Shown: in pieces, positions 39,451 to 52,487 of the stretch
Layout: each line of letters begins with the position of its first letter
How positions within the stretch are numbered: position 1 is the stretch's first letter
Assembly: GCA_942159475.1 (NCBI GenBank)
Contig: OW804102.1
Span: 29,704,873 to 29,768,872 of the forward strand
DNA length: 64,000 nucleotides
Reading direction: 5' to 3'
Source of the DNA: Sthenelais limicola
Lineage: Eukaryota; Annelida; Polychaeta; Phyllodocida; Sigalionidae
The notes under the pieces: model-generated
Seen by the model: the letters and a program-made list of their open reading frames with translations, nothing else
Databases searched by the model: none
Told to the model about the DNA's origin: nothing
Translations under genes and position numbers: made by a program

Positions 39451-41364
39451 GACTTAGCAAGTGGAACAGTTGTCTTGAACTAAACACTCTCTACTCATGA
39501 AATGATTAAAATAGACCTGCAATAAGAGGTCAATTTACATTGGTTTGTCCTTTGAATCACTCCTGTATGAGAGAGACATTGTACCTTGTACCTTAAAGGT
39601 GCCTTCCTCACTGATATTGGCTGAATTATCGATTTGGTTGATTCTCATGAAACAGTTCCAAATTGGTATTTTGGGAAAGGTCATTGAAATGAAATGAAAT
39701 TGCAAGTATAGGTGCCCCATATCCTATTCTTCTATACCCTGAAAGTGCGTTTCCGAGGTATGAAAATTGTTGGAAATATACCCTAAAGTATATTGCGTCA
39801 TGATGGTCACAGAAATCAATTTTTCCCCCAAAAGTCCAACAACACAACTTGGCTAAACAGTGAATACAGAACCTGCAGTTCAAGGCTTTATATTCTCTGT
39901 TAAACATAAGAATTACTTTCCCACTCATTAACTTTTATAACAGCCCCCATCCGCCCCCTTGGCAACAGGTTTTAATAATTATGACTATGTTGTCTGTCTA
40001 TGTAGAAGAGAGTGAGAGCTCTTGATTGATGTGTGTGTGTGTGTGTGCACGTGTGTGTGTTGGGGGTGGGAGTGCAATGTGGATTGAATGTGGGGTTATT
40101 ACTTCAGGCATTAACCAAAAGAAGTGACAAATATAAAGAACAGAGAGGAACAACGATGGTGAAAAGGTTTGATATGAGAAATAATCTAATCTCATCTATC
40201 TTTCTAATTTCAGAAAAGATCAAATGAGGTTACTTTTCTTCATTGAAAGTGAAATATTTGATAAATGATTTTTTAAGAAAGGGAAGGAAATAGGAAAAGG
40301 GAATGCTCTCTTACCCTACCAAATGAAATCTATTAATTTCAAACAAGAAAAAACAATGATTTTAAGGGAACATGCATATATGTAAACATAGGGAAATAGG
40401 ATAGATTGAGAGTTTTCTTTATTTTCAGTCGGGCTTATTTGTTCAGCGTCGCCCCGCTGTAATACCACACTTGATTAAATAGAAAATAATATGTTATTCT
40501 ACTTGTAATGCAACTTTAAGTTAGGACATATCTTATCGATGAACAAACAACTATAATTATGAAGTATGATTTAAGAGGATTGGTGATAACATACATGTAT
40601 AATACATGCATGAAGTAAAAATAACATTGAATCATCCGTGCTAGTACCATATCCAACTGGTAACACAAAATGGTATTGTTCCTACAAAATGTATATCTCC
40701 CGACTTTGTGATTCTAGATAGACTAGACTTTGTGATAGAGGACTTGATAAGGCCAATGATCTCCTGATTAACTATATCGTTGTTTTATAAATGCGGATTG
40801 ATTGTATTGTATTCACGTATGTTGTATTATTGTATCTTAGTTGGCAACAAAACTCACAAAAAAAATTAGTACTAAATACGGACTATTTCTTGTCTAGTGG
40901 AGGTACATTAAATGAGCCTTCTTGTAAAATCCTGTAAGCATAATATTGCCGTATCAGATCTTTGCTAATGTATTGATGATTAATACTTTGTTATTGTACA
41001 TTGTATCTAGGGCAGAAATACTTTCGGACATTGAAAGGTATCACACTTGTGAAATTTGTTTCGAAATAAAATCTGTTTAAAAAAAAAGTAATAAGTAAAT
41101 CCTGGCTTCATGTTAGCTCACACAGAGATAATAGACATTGTCTGATTATACAGATTATATTTGATCTTTGAGCTGACATATATATTAGTTTATATAGAAT
41201 GAAGGAGAGCCTAGCTTTAGGTTTAATTTGGACTCCTCAATACTCAAAATACTCAAAACTCATAGTCTATACAGCCTCTAAATTTCTTTAGTCTCTGCCC
41301 ATCCAGGAAGTAATAATCAGAAATCTATGCAAATCATAAACAAATGAACAAATGTTTGATTGAT
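39451..41364. other. Intergenic between Ig gene and first ependymin gene
   Basis: Contains a (GT)n microsatellite at 40028-40062 (TGTGTGTGTGTGTGTGCACG). Otherwise unassigned; probably includes the Ig gene promoter just above 39450. Confidence 0.5.
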
Positions 41365-41368
41365 CAGA

Positions 41369-41374
41369 TTTATT
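41369..41374 (-). terminator. Poly(A) signal of first ependymin gene
   Basis: AATAAA on the minus strand, 28 bases after the stop codon, inside GGAAATAAATCTGAT. The same context occurs at 48850-48855 downstream of the paralogue. Confidence 0.7.
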
Positions 41375-41401
41375 TCCATTCCATGGTTTAAAAAAAAGGA
41401 C

Positions 41402-41900
41402 CTAAATTATGTAACTTAGGAAGGCTTTTGGCAGTCTCTTCAACACATCAGCCAGCATGGCAGGTTCTCCTTGAGCAGCATGCTGACAATAGTCAGGAGG
41501 GTTGAAAATCTTAGGATCTTTGATACTGGCTGTAATGTTGAAGTAATCAGTGTTTGCAATAGACTGCAAGCCATCCCTAATAATGACTTCAGACATCGTC
41601 AATAGATAGCAGCTTTTCTTCTCAACAGAAAACTCTGCATACAATGCTCCTTCTACAACCTTAATGACCCTGGCAAACCAGCTGTCAGCAAGTATGGCTG
41701 GACCGCCTCCATATATCCTTGCACCCAATGGGCGAGCAATTTTAGGGACGCAATTGTAGACAGAGAAGTTTTGTGCTGTAGCAAAACACTGCTTGTCCTT
41801 TGGCAGTACTGCAAATATGGTAGTGGCATTTGCATATACCAACAGAGTTTCCTTGTAGTAGCGATCACTGTAGCCTATTTGCGTAAGATTGAGGAAGGTT
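41402..41900 (-). CDS. Ependymin 1 exon 3
   Basis: Acceptor TTACAG; begins TFLNLTQIGYSDRYYKE and runs to KRLPKAFLSYII and TAA. It holds most of the family core. Confidence 0.93.
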
Positions 41901-43306
41901 CTGTAAGAAAGAATTTTGCTTGTGAGTTAAAGTGCGATTTTCTTAAATAGTCAATAACTAACGGTTTCAAACGTTTTTGTTTTAACACAATGGCATTGTA
42001 AAAGATGTGATGGAATTCGTCAACCAAGGGACAGAGAAAAGCAAAAGTGGGCCCTAGCATTATTGGGCCCAAGCTTCTGTAGACCCACATGACACTTCAA
42101 TAAGTTAATGAATGGAGTGTTACGGCCGGAAAACAAACCTTTTCATAGATGTACTTTACTGTGATATAACGTTTAAATCGTTCACTATCACTCACTTAAT
42201 ATTTGTACCTTTGTACTGGCCATATTTGATTACTTTTGTTTAGTTCGTTTAAATTTGTTTAAATTGTTTATACACATGAAGTTTTTCACCATAAAAGTTG
42301 TAGCTAAAGTAGTAATTCTCCTACCTACCTATAGGTAAAAGAATTACCACATTCATATCAACGGTCATGGTTTGATGTGGATAGCTTTCTTTTGAGGAAA
42401 ACAACGTATCCTACCATTATGGTTGGGTTTGTTTTTGAACAACTATAAAAGTTTACATTGTATTTTTGGAAGAATTTGAAAAGAACTTTTTGGTTGATAT
42501 AGCTGAGAAAAATCTTTTAGTGAGTAAAATTGCAAAAGCTTGCAGCAAACTATTTATTACCACTGAATATATGTCAACATTGGAAGGTAACTTTTTCCAG
42601 GAAATGAATGGCTTTTAGCAACAGAATAAGGGATCCTGGGATATCTCTAAATAGTTTGGCTTCATGACATCTTTAAAGTTTATATATCTAAGTACATTCC
42701 ACTAATAACAAATCAAAAGGTTACTTCTGGCTTTTCATGTCAGTACTGGTGGCTCCAAACGAAGCAGACACCTCACTTTGGCCATCACGTACCGTGCCAG
42801 TTGTCTGTGTGTAGTGTCCTGGAAAAAATAACAACCAAAAAACAACATACAAATAGATCTATTATATACTGGTTTAGTTAAGTATTGAATTGTTATTTCC
42901 CTTACATTTGTAATCCTATTGAAAGCCTTAATTGGTCAGTATTTGTATTTGTTTAACCTATTTCATCTACATCTCCCGTCTCATCTTTTTCACCAATCAA
43001 CCAATTTACATACGTTGTGTAATTATTATTAAATGCTAAAATATAAAGATCAGAAGATTAGTTTCTAGTGTTTTCAGAATAGACTGATAACACAGCTACT
43101 CCACTCTCATCAATCGTTTATTACGAATATTGAAGACTGTTTGCACATTAAATTCATGATCAATACAGTAGACAAAAGTAAAAGTAAAATTTGATCCAAT
43201 TCTTACCTTCCCATTGGTCAGGCATGCAGCAGTGATTGGCTGACAAAACCAGGTGGTTCAAACAGACACCAGCCAGAATAAGGACCGTCATATACAAGGC
43301 CGCCAT
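41402..43306 (-). CDS. Ependymin-related protein 1 (secreted)
   Basis: Exons 43207-43306, 42725-42818 and 41402-41900 on the minus strand (100+94+499 nt) give 230 residues plus stop in one frame. The signal peptide is MAALYMTVLILAGVCLNHLV; mature protein begins near SANHCCMPDQWEG. Family signature residues: CCMPDQWEG at the N-terminus, CFATAQNFSVYNC in the middle, EKKSCYLLT, and ASIKDPKIFNPPDYCQ near the C-terminus, supplying the conserved disulfide cysteines. Sequons NAT, NFS and NIT are present. Ependymin-family proteins are secreted, calcium-associated extracellular proteins with a lipid-binding-like beta fold; the specific role here is unknown. Length is typical. Paralogue at 48901-51525. 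Confidence 0.93.
42725..42818 (-). CDS. Ependymin 1 exon 2
   Basis: Acceptor TTTCCAG, donor GTAACC. Encodes HYTQTTGTVRDGQSEVSASF and GATSTDMKSQ; ends two bases into a codon. The exon has the same length as in the paralogue. Confidence 0.92.
43207..43306 (-). CDS. Ependymin 1 exon 1
   Basis: ATG 43306-43304, preceded by GATAGAGCAAA as in the paralogue. Encodes the leader and CCMPDQWE; donor GTAAG, phase 1. Confidence 0.93.
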
Positions 43307-43415
43307 TTTGCTCTATCAACCGTTGAGCAATTATTTTATAATAAATGTTCCACTGCCTGTATCACCCTGCCTCTGTCTTGTGTAAATATAGTTGGCTTTC
43401 TTCTACACAGTCATT

Positions 43416-43430
43416 AAATATATATATACC
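43416..43430 (-). promoter_or_regulatory. TATA box of ependymin 1
   Basis: Minus strand GGTATATATATATTTA, 110 bp upstream of the ATG. It is followed by TGTGTAGAAGAAAGCCA, which is conserved in the paralogue at the same place and marks the likely start site region. Confidence 0.7.
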
Positions 43431-45358
43431 GGCCCTACCCTTCATGACTAAAGTGCCTGGTCACCATGAACACAGATTATCAAATCTTTAATTTTCACTA
43501 TCGTTATCTGTCCAAACAGCTGTTAAGGTTTTGTATCTGACATAGTTAGGGTGTTGTAGATTATTGTCACATATTTAAACATATAATTGTAGGTGGCTGC
43601 TGACACAGGTTTCACGGCGATTCTTTATATAGCAAATATGCTGATAGATTCGTTAACTGATATATATATATATCTAATGTATACATAATTATGATACTAT
43701 ACTGAAACGTATTGATACTGAAACGTATTGATAATAAAATTGTATTTTGAGATGTTAAGTTGAATATGTATAGGCAAGACCTTGCCGCCATATAGCTGTG
43801 ACGAGGCTACGCCCACTTGTTGTTTGTGTACGGTCGTCAACCACGTGACGCGCTCAGCCAATAGGAGCGCAGGATCATTGGAACATTTCATATAACCGAC
43901 ACACCTTCTTCTACACTCGGGCTGAACAGACCCATAGTGCTTGTGTCAACATTGAATTTTGAACTTTATTATTGTCTTTATTATGGTGGAATAAATATTC
44001 TATGTTCGCCAAACCTCTCCTTCATGTTATTATTAATCAATTGTTCATATAATATAATCGTTCAAATATCTGCTATGCTTAAAATGCCTCCCTCGACAGA
44101 CTATATGTAAAGGCTGTGACTTATCGATAAGAATTAATAATGAACTGTAAATCTATCGAAATTCTCAATATTGGTGTTTATAGTAGTTTAATAATCGGGT
44201 CAATGTAAAATAGAGGCGACGCAAGAAAGCATCCACATGGTGGACAGGCGTTTTTTTTTGTAACCATATATAATTGTACGGCCAAATTTGTAAAAAAAAA
44301 AAAAAAAATCCTGAAGGGCTTAACAAAAGGGCTTAACAAAATGAATAACACTATTTCTATAGGCCTAACTATCTTGTGTATGAAAAGAAAACTCTGATAT
44401 ATGTGTATGGGAAAGAGTGAGACAGAGAGAGAAAACAACAGTAAAAGGTTTCGTTTCATACAAATTTCATTGGTCAAAATTGAACAATAGTGATACGTTT
44501 CATTTGGCAAGTGAAATGATTTGACAGATTAATTCATTACTTCTCATACTTCAGAATCACATTTCCTATCCCACATTTATTATTGTTGTGGCAGAAACGT
44601 ACAAAGAAAGTGCTTTATTATGGAACATGTGGATACTTTTCATTGAACATAATATATACAAATATAATGTTCATGTATTGTTTGATGAACATACTCGTCT
44701 GCCTGTGAATCGAGTAGGAAGTGGCAGCTCAGAAGTCTAAAACATTTGGCATTGAGTTTGTAAAAGGTGTACGTGGAAGTGTTCCTGAAATTGATACCAC
44801 ACATCGGGAAATGTATTCATTTAACATGCTTAAAGTCTTACTATTTTGAGAGTAGTCATAGGTATCAGTTAGTAGATGTGCCGTACACCACACCTCCATT
44901 GTACGGAAATCAGAAGTAGTCCCTGTCTAATCACCTAAATAGTGAAAATATAGTGTAAGAATCTAAGGAACAATAGTTAGATTGGGCAGGTTGCTAGGAC
45001 AACAAGCGTACACACAACAGTGTCCAGCATTCTCCCCTCCCCCCTCCCAACCAGACCAAGGGTGGCGTCCGAGATCCAAGTGAGGGGAGGGGGCAAGGAG
45101 GGAGGGCGGCTTAGTGGGGTCGGTAGACCAACCCAAAAGAATGCCATTTTTTACAATCGATGAATGCGAAAGCAGACGGTCGTCTTATCATTGAACAAGT
45201 GAACATGTAAACACACATGAAATTTAGTTAGTTGTCAGAAATGAATTAGCAGGCTACCCATCACGTTCGCACAAACATCCCCACACAGCTTCGTCACTGA
45301 CACTCACCACCACCACCACCGAAAAGTACTGTTAAGCCTATAGGCCTACTAGGCTCGT
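43431..45358. other. Intergenic, includes a CCAAT-bearing patch at 43800-43930
   Basis: 43840-43900 has CCACGTGACGCGCTCAGCCAATAGGAGCGC and, 35 bp on, CATATAAC, which could be a plus-strand promoter without a gene that I can identify. Near 45030-45110 a C-rich run (CCCCTCCCCCCTCCCAACC) is followed by a G-rich run (GAGGGGAGGGGGCAAGGAGG). No coding gene seen. Confidence 0.4.
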
Positions 45359-45362
45359 TTAA

Positions 45363-46468
45363 AGGCAAACGCTACTATCTAGTGGAAAATGAAAATAAAT
45401 GTCATTTTTCTGAAACTTTGAAATTTGATTCTTGAAGTGTTTCTGGTCATAAAGATGGAAAAAAATCAATGGGTCACCGTGCTCAATTTTTAATTAGAGT
45501 GCTTCAAAAGTTGGTATCTCAAAAGAACCAATGAGGATCAAAAGGGGGGCTCATTTTGGAGTACCTCGACTTCATAGTTCATATTTGCTATTTATATTCC
45601 CTCAATTTAAGTAAGGTTAACAGTTTTAGAGAGAGTATTACTTGGCTAATAATTCTATGCCTCTTTTTTATAGAATGCATGGTTATTTTTATTCTGAAAA
45701 CAAAAAATATGAAATGCAAATTTTAAATTAAAAACTCGAAAAAACCCACTTTTTTTCACTAATTTAATAAAAACATTTTTTTTCTCTCTCATCGAAATTA
45801 AATGTCATTTTTCTGATTCTTTAGTATATGATTCTTGAAGTATGTGTGTTCATAAAACTGAAAAAAAAATTATGGGTCACCGTGCTAGTTTCTGAATTAT
45901 GGGGCATTGAAACATGGCATGACAACCAAAAAATCTGCTGTTTCAATGTGTTCTATGTTTCCTAAACATGTCTATTTCAAACAGCTACAATTATTTTTTT
46001 AGCGTGATGACATACATTTTTTTCCCTATATATGTGTAGAATATTGCCTGCACTATATGTGTAGAAAATTTTGGGACATTAGGAGTTTTCATTTTTGTTT
46101 TATTCCCAAAACCGTGAAAGAAAAATGCAGCACTTCCCAATAGACTTGCATACTAAATGGGTACAACTGAGGGTACCCACAGTCAGCTCAGTTCCCCAAA
46201 CATGTCTATTTCAGACAGCTATAAAAAAAAATCTAACTCGATGACATATGTTTTTTTTCCTTTTAATATGTAGTATATAACCTGCACTATATGTGTAGAA
46301 AGTTTTGGGACAGTAGGAGTAGCCATTAATTGTTTGTTTTATACTATAAAACATGAAAAAATGGGCCGTTTCCTCATAGACTGCAGTGCTAAAGCAATAG
46401 TACGTAAAATGCCCGTATATTTGGTATATGGAAAAGGGGGGCGTGGCAGTGAATAGTAGCGTTTGCCT
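45363..46468. mobile_element. Non-autonomous DNA transposon with TTAA flanks, ~1.1 kb
   Basis: Inverted ends AGGCAAACGCTACTAT and ATAGTAGCGTTTGCCT, each flanked by TTAA (45359-45362 and 46469-46472). Inside, two blocks are duplicated: AATGTCATTTTTCTGA...GGGTCACCGTGCT (about 45400 and 45802) and AAACATGTCTATTTCA...CTGCACTATATGTGTAGAAA (about 45964 and 46198). TTAA duplications suggest a piggyBac-type source, tentatively. No transposase. Confidence 0.85.
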
Positions 46469-46472
46469 TTAA

Positions 46473-48849
46473 ATCTTGAAATGAACGATCAAGGTGGACT
46501 TAGGCATACATGTATGCATGCACTGAGTGCGTGGGGACATTGGAGGCATATTTGTGAGAAAAAAATACTATGAAACCAAGATGATATCTTTGAAAAGAAT
46601 ATCCATAAATATTGACCTATACGTCTTTATCATCTACCAATCACCTCTCTATATAAATAGGCAGTATTTTGTTATACTCATTATACATGATCAACAACAT
46701 AGACCAGGTTATTGGCCATGCCATGATATATACCATGGTCAACAAGGGATATACCAAGTCACACAGACAGTGATTAATGACTATGGAACTTTGTTAACAA
46801 GTTCGTAAAGTGTATGTAGAACACATTTTTCACTTGATTCAAACTTTAACAAGCCAATGACAATCTAATAGAATAGTATAGAATAAAAAAACATTACGAC
46901 TTTATGAAGGTGCACAATTTTCTTTACTTTACTTGGCTTCATTGACAATTTTCACCTCAAGCCCCCCATCAATATTGGATCAATAATGAACACCATAGCA
47001 ACTGCTAACTATAAACAAAAGACCATAGCAACATGAGTGCACATTTCGGCACCTGAAAGGCAAGGCATCATTGTAGAGAGAAAAAAATCCTTCATAAAGG
47101 GCAAATGATAAATAAATGTCAAACCACCAAATAATATGGGATTAATTTTCCGAGGTTTGGGGGCTGAGGCAATGTATTGGGAAAAATATGGAAAGCGGAA
47201 TAAGACTACCGATATATCGCTTACAATGTTGGCACCCTCCATAGTCTTATTATAGCGATATCTAGAAATGTGGGTGACAAGGTCGGCAACTCCACTGATG
47301 TAGTGCCCCCCTTTTTAATTTTGTCGGCTGACTTTTTCTCGTGAAAAATTAATATTAAATTAACATCGGTCACTTTCTGATTATGTTGGTTGTCACACCC
47401 AACATAAGTATGTCAACTACTAATAGGTCTCACATATCTTATGAATTTTTATAAATTTTCTTTTAGGCAGCCGACAAGTTGGCCATCATGTTGGTGACTT
47501 AAACTTTAATTTGTTGATATGGCGGCTGTCAATGTCGTTTGGTTATTCATGTTCCCCTGAATCTTAAAATTAAAATTGTGAAGATGATGGTCCATACTTT
47601 TGATGAGACTCAAACATACTTATATTCTTGAATTTATTCAATTTATTTGTAACCTTCAGGGCATGGTTCCACGACAATGTAAATGCATATCATGTACATC
47701 ATAACATTACTCCCTCAATTGACATGTATGTATACATACATGCAAAACGCAATAGATAAGATAAGATTTAGATAAAATAACAATAATTTAGTAATGATAA
47801 GAGTTTGAACTAGCTATCGTACAATACAGTATGGTCTGAAATCCTTCTTATGTGGGAATACTACAAAAATGTTTAGTAGTTTCAAACAGAGCAAGTCAAA
47901 TAGTCCATATATATAACATAGGGTCGCAATAAAGTACATTATTACTAATAAACAGATCAAGTGTTTGTAGTTTGTTTTACATGTGTACCCATGAACTTGG
48001 GTACCGTACCTAAAATCCTTGTCTTCGTTATATATCCCTTTGTATAATAATTATTATCTTTTAGAGGATGCCAACGTAGTGTACACTAGGCAGCAATTAA
48101 ATAGAGATCGAGATTGAGATCGAGAGAAGCATAAGAGAGAAGAGGAGCAAGGAAATTAAGGAGATGTACTGACCGGAGGGCTGGCTAGCAGACGCGTATT
48201 AACAAGGAAGTGGGCACGGCGGTCCAATGGGAAGACAGGCATAGAGAGAAAGAGAAGTGGCAAGAGAGGGATACTATATAGAGGGTGAGCTACAACAAAA
48301 CATGTCTATGGTAGTAAAGGGACATTGGGGTCAAAAGGATTGATAGTTATAAATATATTGATATTTGGATATCTGTGTGAGAGAAAGAATGTTTCTAAAC
48401 CAAGATAATATCTTTGAAGAGAATATCCAATTGACCTGTATTATATACGTCTTTATCATCTACCACTTGCCTTTATATTATAAGCAGTATTTTTTATAGT
48501 TGCTTTTCAAAGGAAAAAGATAATTTTGCATTTCTACCAGATTATGTACCAGTATTTTGTTTCTGTGTTTTAACAATATTGCTAAGCTGATTTAGGCATT
48601 TTAAGATCATTTTAAATTTGGTATCCGGTCTATAGTGAGAGCGGGGAGGGATGAGACTTAAGCCGGGCCCACACTTTCAAGAACTCACAATTCGTACAAA
48701 TTGGGGTCTCACTACAATTCGTGGACAAATTCTTAACAAAATTGGCCAATTCGTGCTAGTTTTTTGTGGCCCACACATGGGCCACACATTCCCAAATTGC
48801 CTTACGAATTGTAAATCATAAAAATTCAACAAATAATTTGCTCATCAGA
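46473..48849. other. Intergenic, unassigned
   Basis: About 2.4 kb with no gene recognised. A purine-rich stretch lies at 48100-48290. The block 48665-48820 repeats the words CACAATTCGTACAAATT and CCCACACATGGGCCACACAT, probably a decayed repeat. Confidence 0.4.
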
Positions 48850-48855
48850 TTTATT
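48850..48855 (-). terminator. Poly(A) signal of second ependymin gene
   Basis: AATAAA on the minus strand, 46 bases after the stop, in the same GGAAATAAATCTGATGAGC context as paralogue 1. Confidence 0.7.
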
Positions 48856-48900
48856 TCCATCACCTGATTTAACATAAAGTTATCATGAACATTTAAATGA

Positions 48901-49393
48901 TTATCCTAGGAAGATCTTTGGCAGTCTCTTCAACACATCAGCCAACATTGCTGGTTCCCCTTGTGCGGCATGCTGACAGTAGTCAGGAGGGTTGAAAATC
49001 TTAGGATCTTTGATACCGGCTGTAATGTTGAAGTAATCGGTGTAAACAATATAACCCATACGCTCTCTAACATCCAGTTGCGTGGTCGTCAATACATAGC
49101 AGCTTTTCTTCTCGACTGTGATCTCACCAAAGACTGACACATCTTTATCCTTGACCTCTGCAAACCAGCTGTCAGCAAGTATAGCTGGACCGCCTCCATA
49201 TACCCTGGAACCCATGTGGTGAGCAGATTTAGGAATGCAATTGTGGAGAGGGATGTTTACTTGGTGGACGAAGCAGTGCTTTTCCTTTGGGAAGACTGAC
49301 CACAAAGTAGTGGCATTTGTATATGTCAGCATGCTCATGTCATGATATCCACTGAACCCACTCACACCATGTTGTGTTAGGTTGGTGAAGGAC
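48901..49393 (-). CDS. Ependymin 2 exon 3
   Basis: Acceptor CTTGCAG; begins SFTNLTQHGVSGFSGYHDMS and ends LKRLPKIFLG then TAA at 48903-48901 on the minus strand. Confidence 0.93.
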
Positions 49394-51525
49394 CTGCAAG
49401 AATAAAAGTAAACGTGCAGATATTTAAATATCAGTGTCTTAAGGTTTGTATAATTAATATAAATATAATGAGGTTATGCAATGTTACATAATGTGTCATA
49501 AGATATGTGGATCCAAACTTACGTTATTATAGATAACTTTAAATAATAAAAGTGACCACTTTATGAACTAAGGTGGTAAAATATAATTAAAGGTGATTTG
49601 CTATTTTTGTGTACTGGCATTGGTGCAAATATGTGACAGTCTCTGTTAGATTTTGTTCATAATGTTTTACTATAAAAAAGAATAACTGTCAAAGTTCATG
49701 GGAATTCAGAGTTCAGAGAAAACACATATTTATGATGGATAACGGTATTTGTATACATTTCGTAAGAATCTCTGGGTAGTTCATTTTGTAATAAAATATC
49801 AATATGTTGCTACGATATTTGCTAAAGTTCTTAAATATATCTCAACTGTAGATACACGATATTTGTGATATAATCCTTTACTGATATTTGTTTGGAGGCC
49901 TGATATCCTAATCAGGAATTCCCCGGATCACCTGTCGTAAGTTATACATACAAAACTATACACAACAACAAAAAACAAAGAAAATGTTGTAAATCATGAT
50001 TGGGTATTCATTCAAATGTCCTAGGTAGAGGTAAACTGTGGGTCATATATTCAGACTTAAAAATAGTTCATAGAAGTGTCTCCCATTTTTGAACTCCAGG
50101 TTATCCACACAAAATGGGATCGTTTCTTTTTTAAAAATTGCTTGCCTTCACAGTTGAAATCCGTTGCTTGTACTGTTTCTATTAATATTTTAATCCATAT
50201 TTTAGCTAGAGTGGTGCATGAACTTTTTTGTATTGATTAAATCCCAAATTACACCTATTAATTTGTGAATTCGCAATGCTGGTCGACTCTTACTTGTGAA
50301 ATTAATATATGGCTTGTTATGTCAATTTAAGAAATTACAGAACGATTATACTGTACTGTAATGGTAGTAGCAGAGTTAGATGGGGTTGGCTTTCATCAAC
50401 ACAATGAGTGTTCCTGATGCTTGGAATGCAAAGGTTTGTTAATATGTTTGTGCTATGCCATTTTGTATTCATAACTTAGGGAACTCCAACACACTGACCA
50501 GCTCTTTTTGCCAAAACCTACAAGAGGGGAAAGGGTACCCCTCCCCCAGCACCAGCCCCCCCCCCCCCGCACACACACATATGACACTAACTAAAATAAT
50601 TTGAATCAAAACTTTAATCAACGTAAAACCGATAAATTACTCACTTTTTATTTTTGATGTCATTACTTGTGCTCCCAAAAGCAAAAGCCGCCTCCTCGCG
50701 TCCATCGTCGGCCAAGCCCGTTTTCGCCGTGAAGTGTCCTGCGCAAAAAGAACGCAAGAGGTCAGAAAGGTAACAGTATTTCCTGTCTATATAGCCAAAC
50801 CAACAGCGTAATGTAATCATTCCGATCTTGCAGGATGAGTTTATGTATCATTAAGTGGCCACAGCAACTACTTTAAATGGTGTTTTAGAAGTTATAAGAA
50901 TATATATAAACCCAACGTTGTAAATAAGACCAATTTAATTATTGGTTTAATGGGCCATCTAGATGAATTCCCTCTTGATAGATGGCAGACTTAATGCCGA
51001 AATCAATTAAACAAAACATTGAACAAATCTGATGAAGGTCATATGATTAATTCTGAATAACAGAATAGGGTTAAATATCAATTTTCATGAATATTGCGCC
51101 TAAACACTCTTGTGAAAATACTGGTTATGCATATCATGGAACAAATCAAATACTTCGTAAATTCCAATGTAAATCAACCTTTAACAAAGGCCAACAATAG
51201 GAAATGACTAAAGGAAATATGATGTATAAAATACGGTTCAATATAAATTTGAAGAAAAAGAAGTTTCCTGAATTTCATACGAAGGACTAGGATTACTGTC
51301 CAATTTTACACTGCTGAAATGGGACAAAATAAATGATAAAAACCTGTGTAAAATTCCAATTATTCACTTTCACCCAAAACCGATGGTCACGGTATTCAAC
51401 AAATAAAAAGTAAGCTATTTCTTACCTTCCCATTGGTCAGGCATGCAGCAGGGATTGGCTGACGAAACCTGGTGGCTGAAGCAGACACTAGCCAGAATAA
51501 GGACCATCATATAGAAGGCCGCCAT
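48901..51525 (-). CDS. Ependymin-related protein 2 (secreted)
   Basis: Exons 51426-51525, 50645-50738 and 48901-49393 (100+94+493 nt) give 228 residues plus stop. Leader MAAFYMMVLILASVCFSHQV, then SSANPCCMPDQWEGHFTAKT. Core motifs: KEKHCFVHQVNIPLHNC, VEKKSCYVLT and AGIKDPKIFNPPDYCQHAAQ, the last 16 residues of which are identical in paralogue 1. Exon phases equal those of paralogue 1, while the middle of the protein has diverged (VYGGGPAILADSWFAEV against IYGGGPAILADSWFARV, then different). This is a tandem duplicate, same orientation, both apparently functional. No break seen. Confidence 0.93.
50645..50738 (-). CDS. Ependymin 2 exon 2
   Basis: Acceptor TGCGCAG, donor GTGAGT. Encodes HFTAKTGLADDGREEAAFAF and GSTSNDIKNK. 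Base composition is more GC-rich (GCGG, GCGAGG) than in the paralogue. Confidence 0.92.
51426..51525 (-). CDS. Ependymin 2 exon 1
   Basis: ATG 51525-51523 in the same AGAGCAAAATGGCGG context as paralogue 1; donor GTAAG, phase 1. Confidence 0.93.
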
Positions 51526-51636
51526 TTTGCTCTATCAACCGTGGAACAATTAGTTTATAATAGATGGACGTTTGACTGGTGGTATCAGCCGGCCTGTGTG
51601 GGTATAGTTGTTCTGGCTTTCGTCTACACAATTATT

Positions 51637-51647
51637 GTATATATACC
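51637..51647 (-). promoter_or_regulatory. TATA box of ependymin 2
   Basis: Minus strand GGTATATATAC, 112 bp upstream of the ATG, followed by TGTGTAGACGAAAGCCA as in paralogue 1. Confidence 0.7.
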
Positions 51648-52487
51648 TCACAACAATGTCTAGTCAAAGCCAGACATTATCAAATCTCTAATTTTATTAT
51701 CTTTATCATATCAAGCAGCTGTTAATGCTTCTTATTTATTATATTATATTGTTGGTATCCAATCTGTTAGTGACTGCTGAATCAGGCTGATGATTAAATA
51801 TAAGTTGATGGGGTTATCTTTAAATTTTGACAAGTCATTCCTGGCAATGGGTTAGGGGTGGGGTTGAAAATGGTATTGCTGAATAGGCTAGACAATGATA
51901 AGCTATCATTATCATTATAACAAGTTGAACCGCACTAACTATAATGATAAGAAAAAATAATGCATAATAAGACCAGTCTAATAGGTTTACGTCGACCAGG
52001 TACAGGTATTCCAAGGCTATCAAATGCAAATTTGTATTTTCAACCACATATGAAATTATGTTCATATTAATGTTTGTTAAGTTAAACAAGTTTTATCCAG
52101 TTTAGATGTTGTACAGTGGTATAAATAAATAATGCGCTTCAACTATATTAAACTATTTGACTGATTTGTCTACATACTTTTCGATCATATCAACATTTTT
52201 AAATGTTATTATAACACACTTTTCCCTACCTAAACGGAAAAATATTTAACAATCACCTTGAAATGACAAGACATTGATTATGTTTTCTTTCTGTGGTTCG
52301 GTATAATAATTCTATAATGACCTTGAAGCCATCAAGATATCGATTACATGTCAGCATTATTTGAAGTGTTTATTATCTCCAAATCAACAAATTGTTCAAC
52401 TGTATCACCAGCCCGATTAGATCTTAAGACAGCGGGAGTGGCCGCGTAGATAACAGCAGCAGAAGTAGATCGATAGCTGTTGTATGA
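51648..52487. other. Intergenic, nothing recognised
   Basis: AT-rich sequence upstream of the second ependymin gene, no gene pattern. Confidence 0.45.
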
